NCBI RefSeq assembly: GCF_963676685.1
Contig: NC_092357.1
Span: 17,783,607-17,847,606, forward strand
Reading direction: 5' to 3'
DNA length: 64,000 nucleotides
From: Mytilus edulis
Lineage: Eukaryota > Mollusca > Bivalvia > Mytilida > Mytilidae
This document shows positions 57,765-64,000 of this stretch, in pieces. The notes below the pieces were generated by a model. That model was not told where the DNA came from. It made no database searches and worked only from the letters and a program-made list of their open reading frames with translations. Both the position numbers and the translations under genes were made by a program. The number at the start of each line of letters is the position of its first letter. The first letter of the stretch is position 1.

Positions 57765-60355
57765 CGTGTTAACTAATCTCTAGCTAATTGTATAGATAAA
57801 AGGTCACATGAATATGGATTCAATGAGGTCGAATTAGTCACTTGTAAGTGAATGATTAATCAGCGATGTTTCTTTGCTAACTTTGAGAAACAGGAATCAA
57901 ATTGTCTGCTAAAAGCGAATTATTATTTCATTATTTCATTTTTATTATTGATTGAACAAAACTAAACAATATCTATATAAGCAAACGGTTGTGGATTTTT
58001 TTTAAATTGTAGAATACATCTAAAATACACACAGTCTCTTCTCAGACGCTCTTCAAACATACAGTTGTGTGGGAACGTTTCTATAGATTAAGAAAATGTA
58101 CAAATGTAGGTTAGTTGTACGGTATTTGAATCGTTGTCTCATTTAAAATATCATCATTTGCAATTTCAAAGTATTTTCCTAAGGAACAAATTATTGGAAT
58201 GAACAAAATAGAAAGTAACAGATTTTTTCTTTCTGAATTATCAAGCATTTTGCAATTGATAGTTGCTGTTTGCTCCCATGTTGTGCTTTTACACTAAATG
58301 TTATTGACGGGGTTAACCGTTCAAAAACTAGTTTGACCCCGCAACATAATGTATGTGTCTGTCTCATTTAAGGAGCCTGTAATATAGAAGTTGTCGTTGC
58401 TTGTTGTCTGCAAAATTTGTTTTTCGTCAATTGCTTGACCCCATATCGGTATTAGGCGGTTGATTTCTTTCGTTTAAATTGGTTCACATTTTATCATGCC
58501 ATGAACTTTTATGCCTTACTATACAGTATGGAATTTGCTGCCTGTTTGCGACCGTATGAAAACTAACAGTTGCTAACATTCACGTATTTTGAACTCTAGT
58601 GAAAATTTGTCTTATTTGCAAGTATACCACTTATCTTGATTTTCAAATATTCTATAAAAAAAAAAACATGAACTAAATATATTTTGGCAAAATCTCTTAA
58701 AACAGTCTTAAAAGAAAAAATTGAGATTGACTGTATGTTTAAGTCTTGACTTGATATTCGTCAATATTTAATACAATTGTTATTAGTTGATAACAAGTTA
58801 AACCTTTTAAAAAACAACGTATACAGTGCATCGATATCGCAGTACCGATTATAGAAATGGTATATACAATGATCTTCGATGTACCTTTAAAGCCTACATT
58901 ATCTGTAAAAAAGTAGGAAACAAAATTAAAGTTCGTATTCTTGACACCATGTAAAAATGTCTGGATCAAACATTAACAAAAAATTAAGAAATAATATCCT
59001 AATCGGCATCTGTTAAACAGTAAATGTAAAGAACCACTCATTCGGGCCTGGTCGGAAAGAACATACAAGAACGTTGTACATATTTTAGACTAAATATGTC
59101 CTACGCATAATAATAAAGAATGAATAATACATGTAATTTTATAATTGTGCCACACACTGATTGTATATATAGTGCGGTGACGGAATAGGAGAAAGTCGAT
59201 TATTAAAAGAGTTTAATTTCACATCAGCGCTAAAAATTGGCACAGTTCTAGAAAAATGATTTTACTTGAATTTAAGACTGGTCGTCAAAAAGTCGTATGG
59301 TGCAGTTTTTTTTTATTTGAGCTTTTAGCCAGCAAATTTGACTTCAAATGCAGATCATTAGTGACATGCAGTTTTGGCTTTTATTCAAACGCTGCCTTCA
59401 CATATGCTTCTTTTTTGTTTTATTCAATCATCACACATAAAGTTCTAAGCATTAGGCGAAAAGGATAATTGTAAAAGCCCTTTGGTGACATATTATGAAG
59501 GTAAACATTTCTTTAAACGGTAAAAAAAAAATTGTGTTTCACCTGATTCCAATATCATATAATAAAGCGGTGATGAATGGACTATAAAGTAATAAAACTG
59601 CAAGTTTTTTATTCATGTAGTACTACACAAATTTTTATGACATCGTCATGACATTGTTGAAACTCAATTATCAGTTTGTTTTGAAATAATTGTTGTTGCC
59701 AGCTATGCATGTACTGAATTCAATGTTTATGGTCAAAACTTACATTTCCCCTTTAATTGAGGCATACTAGATGGTTATTTTAACAAATACATATTTGTTC
59801 ATAATTTTCTGTAACTTTTGTACAGTTTTGACATTCGTTGTTCTTATAACTTGAACAAAATACATCGTTTTAAACTGAAGACTATCCCCTTTTTTATAAA
59901 GTCGCATACGTTTAATAAAAAATCTCATTTAATGATAGGTTTACACCTTTTTGATAAAAAAAAAAGGATAAAGGAAGAAAATGAATTCAAGTTTTTAATC
60001 ATTCTACTGTAAAAAAAAACGTATTTAAATTAGAATTAAATATTCAATTTTGTTTTTCCTAGAAAACGACATGTGACCTTTGATCTTGATTTCTGAAAAA
60101 GTGAACCATATTTTCTTTTGACGACCAAACTAATCTCAAAGTACACATATTTTCGAATCGAATGATATATGATACAGCCGTATACCAGTTTTGACGATTA
60201 AAATTTCATAATACCGACGTTGGTCACCAGCCTATATAAGACAATGACATAATAAAAATATACTTTAAAACAATCAATACCCAGTCATTGAGTTGGCTTA
60301 TAAGACACATATTTACTAAACAATTCACATTAATTATATACATACTATAAACATT
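57765..60355. other. Gene 3 downstream flank and non-coding stretch
   Basis: 57,765-58,680 matches copy 2, and 58,240-59,010 matches copy 1. After 59,010 nothing matches the rest of the window and no gene is supported; frames near 59,256 and 59,818 are AT-rich and contextless. Confidence 0.45.
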
Positions 60356-60357
60356 TT

Positions 60358-60800
60358 CAAGTGGCCAGCTGAAAGACGTCTACAGGTGCGGGAGTTTCTC
60401 GCTACATCGAAGACCCGTTGGGGCCCTCGGCTGTTGTCTGCTCTATGGTCGGGTTGTTGTCCCTTTGACACATTCCCCATTTCCTTTCTCAATTTTATGT
60501 ACATTAAATTTCCCCCAAAAAAATATTTCTCTATAATTCTTGAAAGATTTATGTTGTCAATAAGTACAAAAGAGGGACGAAAGATACCAGAGGGACATTA
60601 ATCATTAATCAAAATTAACTGACAACGCCATGGCTAAAAATGAAAAAGACAAACAGACAAACAATAGTTCACATAACACAACATAAAAAACTAAAGAATA
60701 AGCAACACGAACCCAACCAAAAACTAGGGATGATCTCAGGTGCTTCGGAAGGGTAAGCAGATCCTGCTTCACATGTGGCACCCGTCGTGTAAATAACTGA
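60358..60800. repeat. Two abutting retroelement-tail fragments in opposite orientation
   Basis: 60,358-60,500 (plus) matches the tail type at 37,780-37,915 (GGTCGGGTTGTTGTCCCTTT). 60,545-60,800 (minus) matches the tail of the fragment at 3,650-3,910 (GGTGCTTCGGAAGGGTAAGC, CACCCGTCGTGT). Confidence 0.7.
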
Positions 60801-61239
60801 TGCACATGACTTTAAAATTATTAAAGTTACTAAAACTATAAAAAAAAGTATCTCAAACTAAAAAAAATACTTTTGCTTTGATATGTTTGAATTTCATGAC
60901 AATTCATAAGTTCAACTTATTTCTGATCATCGTCTAAAAGAGCAAAATTTTAAATTTAACTTGAACATTCCGAAAATAAAAGCCATCTGAAGTCATAAAA
61001 AAGATAACAATTTATAAGAAAATATTTTTCTTCTGATTCAGCACAATTGTTTTTACAAAGCTCACAAAGTCTGTTATGAACTGGATAGGCGGCCTGGCAT
61101 ACCTTACAGTTTCGATGGCTTGCGGTAGTGGTCCGTTGCGGAACAGAGCCATAACACGTTTATGTTGTCTAAGTATTAACAGTGCGACTAAAGTTTAATA
61201 TTTCGTTCCTATTTAAATTGTCTATAAGTGCGTATAAAA

Positions 61240-61430
61240 AAGAAGATGGTTACCAATGAGACAACTGTCCACAAGAGACCAAAATGACACAAAAATTAAC
61301 AACTATAGGTCACCGTACGGCCTTCAACAATGAGCAAGGCCGATACCGCATAGTCACCTATAAAAGGCCCCGAAATGACATTGAAAAACAATTCATACGA
61401 GAAAACTAACGGCCTTATTTATATATAAAA
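61240..61430 (+). repeat. Dispersed repeat copy
   Basis: GAGACAACTGTCCACAAGAG and CACCGTACGGCCTTCAACAA match 13,375-13,530 and, inverted, 36,360-36,480. Confidence 0.7.
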
Positions 61431-61841
61431 AAAAATGAACGGAAAACAAATATTTATTATATACTTAGCATTGATATGATAGCTTTTGCATATGTGTAAT
61501 GAGCGGAAGTACACAAGCCATAATTTCCCACCCGGGCTGATAACCCATATAAGGTGCATCGCGTGCACAAAACCTATAATAGTGCCTCTCGTGCAAGTTA
61601 CTTCTGGTGTTTCCGGTATCGGTTGTTTGCTTTTCCATTGTGACGTCAGATGTTTTTTATGACGACGTCAAAATTTACGGGAACTTTTGTGGGGATAGTT
61701 TAATACTTGCTAACAAATGCCATTGACAATTATGAATCATTTTATAGTACAACAAACATGGAGTAGTAATGATCGTAAAACTCTTCCAAATGTTCAATGT
61801 TTCAAAATGCCTCTATAGGAAATGTTACCATAAATATATAA

Positions 61842-62131
61842 GGATGCTGTTGTTGGACAACTATAGTATATTTGATTCATAATTTGAATTTTCTTTATAA
61901 AATGTTTGACTGTTTTAGTTATTGCATTAGTTTATTTGCCTTACATAAAACTATTGTCGGAAGTATATGATAAAGCGATTAATGTATGATGCTGTTGTTG
62001 GACAACTATAGTATATTTGATTCATAACTTTAATTTTCTTTATAAAATGTTTGACTGTTTTAGTTATTGCATTAGATTATTTGCCTTACATAAAACTATT
62101 GTCGGAAGTATATGATAAAGCGATTAATACA
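61842..62131 (+). repeat. Tandem duplication, two 145-base units
   Basis: GATGCTGTTGTTGGACAACT begins both units (61,843 and 61,988) and both end GATAAAGCGATTAAT. Only a few differences separate them, so the duplication is recent. The second unit runs into the hairpin below. Confidence 0.85.
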
Positions 62132-62256
62132 TGGCCTTTTCCATATCAGCCTGGGTATCATCCCTCGACCCATATCAGCACCTCGACTCCGTCTCGGGCT
62201 GATATATGGGTCTCGGGATGATACCCAGGCTGATATGGAAAAGGCCATGTATTAAT
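62123..62256. repeat. Near-perfect 134-bp palindrome
   Basis: ATTAATACATGGCCTTTTCC begins the left arm and its exact complement ends the right arm; pairing continues through ATATCAGCCTGGGTATCATC. Arms are about 64 bases with a centre of only a few bases. Confidence 0.9.
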
Positions 62257-63340
62257 CTCTATGTAACACATAAACAACCACTGAATTACATGCTCCTGAC
62301 TTTGGACAGGCACATACACACATTATGTGGCTGGGTTAAACATGTTATCGGGATCCCAACCCTCCCCTAAACTGGGACAGTGGTATAACATTAGAACTAA
62401 CTATAAAAATCAGTTGAAAATGGCTTAATTCATCAGATGGACAAATATACAAGTGGACGTGGCCGGGTACATCCCGACAACAAAAAAACACTAGGAACAG
62501 ATCTGAGAGTACTCGCAGTTATCTGACAGCTAGTGCAAAGCTACTAACAACTAATTATAAAAATACATCATGCATCTAAGACTAAATTATCAATCCGTAG
62601 ACATCCAACATGCAATGGATTTAGCATAAAGACGTCATAAACAGTCAGAGAAAAACAGGACCTTGTGTAGTTTATTTCCGTGTTGGTGTCCACGGTCATT
62701 AAAAGGTTAGGTATATCATTCATGATTGTCAAGAAAATTGATCATCGCAGTCACAGTTTTCATAACGTGTTTAGTATTCAAAGTAACATTACTCCTATCT
62801 TCATTTACATTTAACATGTTTAATAAATTAACTGTTTTATTCACCTCAACACTCCATCCTTTTCCCATGTTGATGCCTAACGCCAAACCTTTAATATTTT
62901 CCTGTTTTGGTCTATCCGTGTTAACTTACATTAAAGTCTTAAACAAGAAATACTTTGCTTACTGCAACAAGAAAGCCTCTCCATATCACCACGTGTCGAA
63001 ATGTTTAACGTATTTTTATCAACAGACAAAAAGTATTTACAAACCTTATTTTGGACAGTGTTAATAACGCTTGATGATTTTTCCCCTATATGGCACTCCC
63101 GTACACCAATACTGGCTCCACCATTGAATTATATAGTTCTGTAAATACTTGTCAGACATACCGCCTGACAAAATAAAATTTTCCGTTTGGTTTTATCAAA
63201 TGTTAAGTGATCGTCTAACCATATTTCTAAATATTTATACGAATCCGTCATTAGAATGTCGTTGTTTTTAACATTTGAATTGAAAAGACGTCATGTTAAA
63301 CAATTGAGATCTAAAATGTACCAGTTAAGTCTTTTCTAGA
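62257..63340. other. Non-coding stretch
   Basis: A 112-codon frame at 62,726-63,064 opens at TTG with a stop just upstream and no in-frame ATG at its start. It has hydrophobic segments and several Cys, but I do not recognise it and do not call it a gene. 62,270-62,370 resembles the dispersed CTCCTGACTTTGGACAGGCA repeat. Confidence 0.4.
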
Positions 63341-64000
63341 GTGGAACTGAAATAAATAACAGACAATACAATGTACTTCAATGAGACGGCAACCCTATAA
63401 CACAGCGAATCGGTTAATAGATTTATATTAGTCAGCATAGTTATGGTATACGTTGTTTTTAAGTAAGAAAAGAGAAAGAATAAAACTAAATGGTATATAT
63501 CACTTTTCAAATACATTGGATTTTCTCTATCTCAATCTAAAGTAGGCGAGCCTTCAAACTATATAATATTAAATAAATGGTGCAGTATTTAAGGCGAAAT
63601 TTGACGTATTGGTTAAAATCCGTATTTCTATAATTCAACTTTCCTGGTTTTCCTGTATTAAATATGAATATTCATATAAAAAATTCAAAATATATTAAAA
63701 TTGAATCTCTTACATGTCTAAGTTTTCCAAGAATTTGAATTTCGTTTCTTTATATAAATCAAGGAAGATATTATTCTAAAATTGCCAAATAGAAAACTCT
63801 CCACTAGAGAGCGAATGACAAGTTCGAAACGCATACCGCATAGTAAGCTATAGAATATATGTATTCAAATAAGTTTTTAGCGGATAATTGTATATGCACA
63901 TGTATTTTTTTGTGTGTTCTATTGATTAACAAGAAAAGATAGAAATCAACTTACGGAGTCACAATAATCCATCACCACCAGTACCACTTCCGAGACCGCC
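63339..64000 (-). pseudogene. Broken Gly/Tyr-rich gene copy, 3' part only in window
   Basis: Read from 64,000 downward, the sequence encodes GGLGSGTGGDGLL and then TGA where the other genes have TCA (Ser), followed by an intact donor (GTAAGTTG, 63,947-63,954). The intron (63,348-63,954) ends with a normal TTTATTTCAG acceptor next to TTCCACTC, the start of the LPLLLL exon. At 63,339 the exon breaks off into unrelated sequence (TAGAAAAGAC...) shared with 16,914-16,972, giving LPL and stop. The in-frame TGA and the lost terminal exon both mark a pseudogene. Its 5' part, beyond the window, cannot be judged. It is oriented opposite to genes 1-3. Confidence 0.8.

Larger units (their letters stand above)
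27957..59010 (+). repeat. Segmental duplication copy 3 (Gly/Tyr-rich gene 3) with large insertions
   Basis: After removing the insertions at 28,695-44,031, 44,837-47,329, 52,015-52,727 and 53,518-57,084, the remaining sequence follows copy 2 in order and orientation. In each case copy 2 shows the uninterrupted target. Confidence 0.8.

Noticed and set aside
62726..63064. 112-codon hydrophobic plus-strand frame
   Set aside because: No ATG at its start, stop immediately upstream, no splice context and no recognisable domain.

Overview
The window is eukaryotic, and the best match is a marine bivalve genome of the Mytilus (mussel) type. Support for this: AT-rich sequence with very few long reading frames; spliced genes with GT-AG introns; a C1q-domain gene of the kind greatly expanded in bivalves; secreted Gly/Tyr-rich repeat proteins typical of molluscan mantle or foot secretions; and dense molluscan-style repeats (Penelope-like retroelement, Tc1/mariner, tRNA-derived SINE, foldback elements). 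The species is inferred, not proven. No bacterial operon, CRISPR array or complete rRNA/tRNA gene is visible.

Layout. At 1.5-5.1 kb, on the minus strand, lie the last two exons of a coiled-coil/C1q protein. The rest is dominated by a small family of secreted Gly/Tyr-rich proteins: three plus-strand genes (about 8.7-10.8, 23.1-25.2 and 49.5-51.7 kb), a truncated frameshifted minus-strand pseudogene (27.73-27.96 kb) and a broken minus-strand copy entering from the right edge (63.34-64.0 kb). Each gene has a signal-peptide/repeat exon, an intron with phase-1 junctions, a tiny exon encoding a hydrophobic stretch plus six Asn, and a 3' UTR exon. Gene 3 has a one-base frameshift in a G run.

The three genes sit in segmental duplications: copy 1 about 8.4-17.6 kb, copy 2 about 18.6-27.7 kb, copy 3 about 28.0-59.0 kb. 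Copy 3 is bloated by datable insertions that can be read by comparison with copy 2: a 15.3 kb terminal-inverted-repeat element (28,695-44,031), a 5'-truncated Penelope-like retroelement (44,837-47,329), a 713-bp foldback element (52,015-52,727) and an internally deleted LTR retrotransposon (53,518-57,084). Each has a target-site duplication and a matching unoccupied site in copy 2.

Inside the 15.3 kb element are a nearly identical 355-bp tandem array (29,197-31,211), a SINE, a long inverted repeat (33.5-34.3 / 42.9-43.5 kb) and a dead Tc1/mariner element (39,744-40,569). No transposase that could move the 15.3 kb element is recognisable. The most interesting items are this large, apparently undescribed TIR element and the tandemly duplicated Gly/Tyr-rich gene family with its odd terminal exon.
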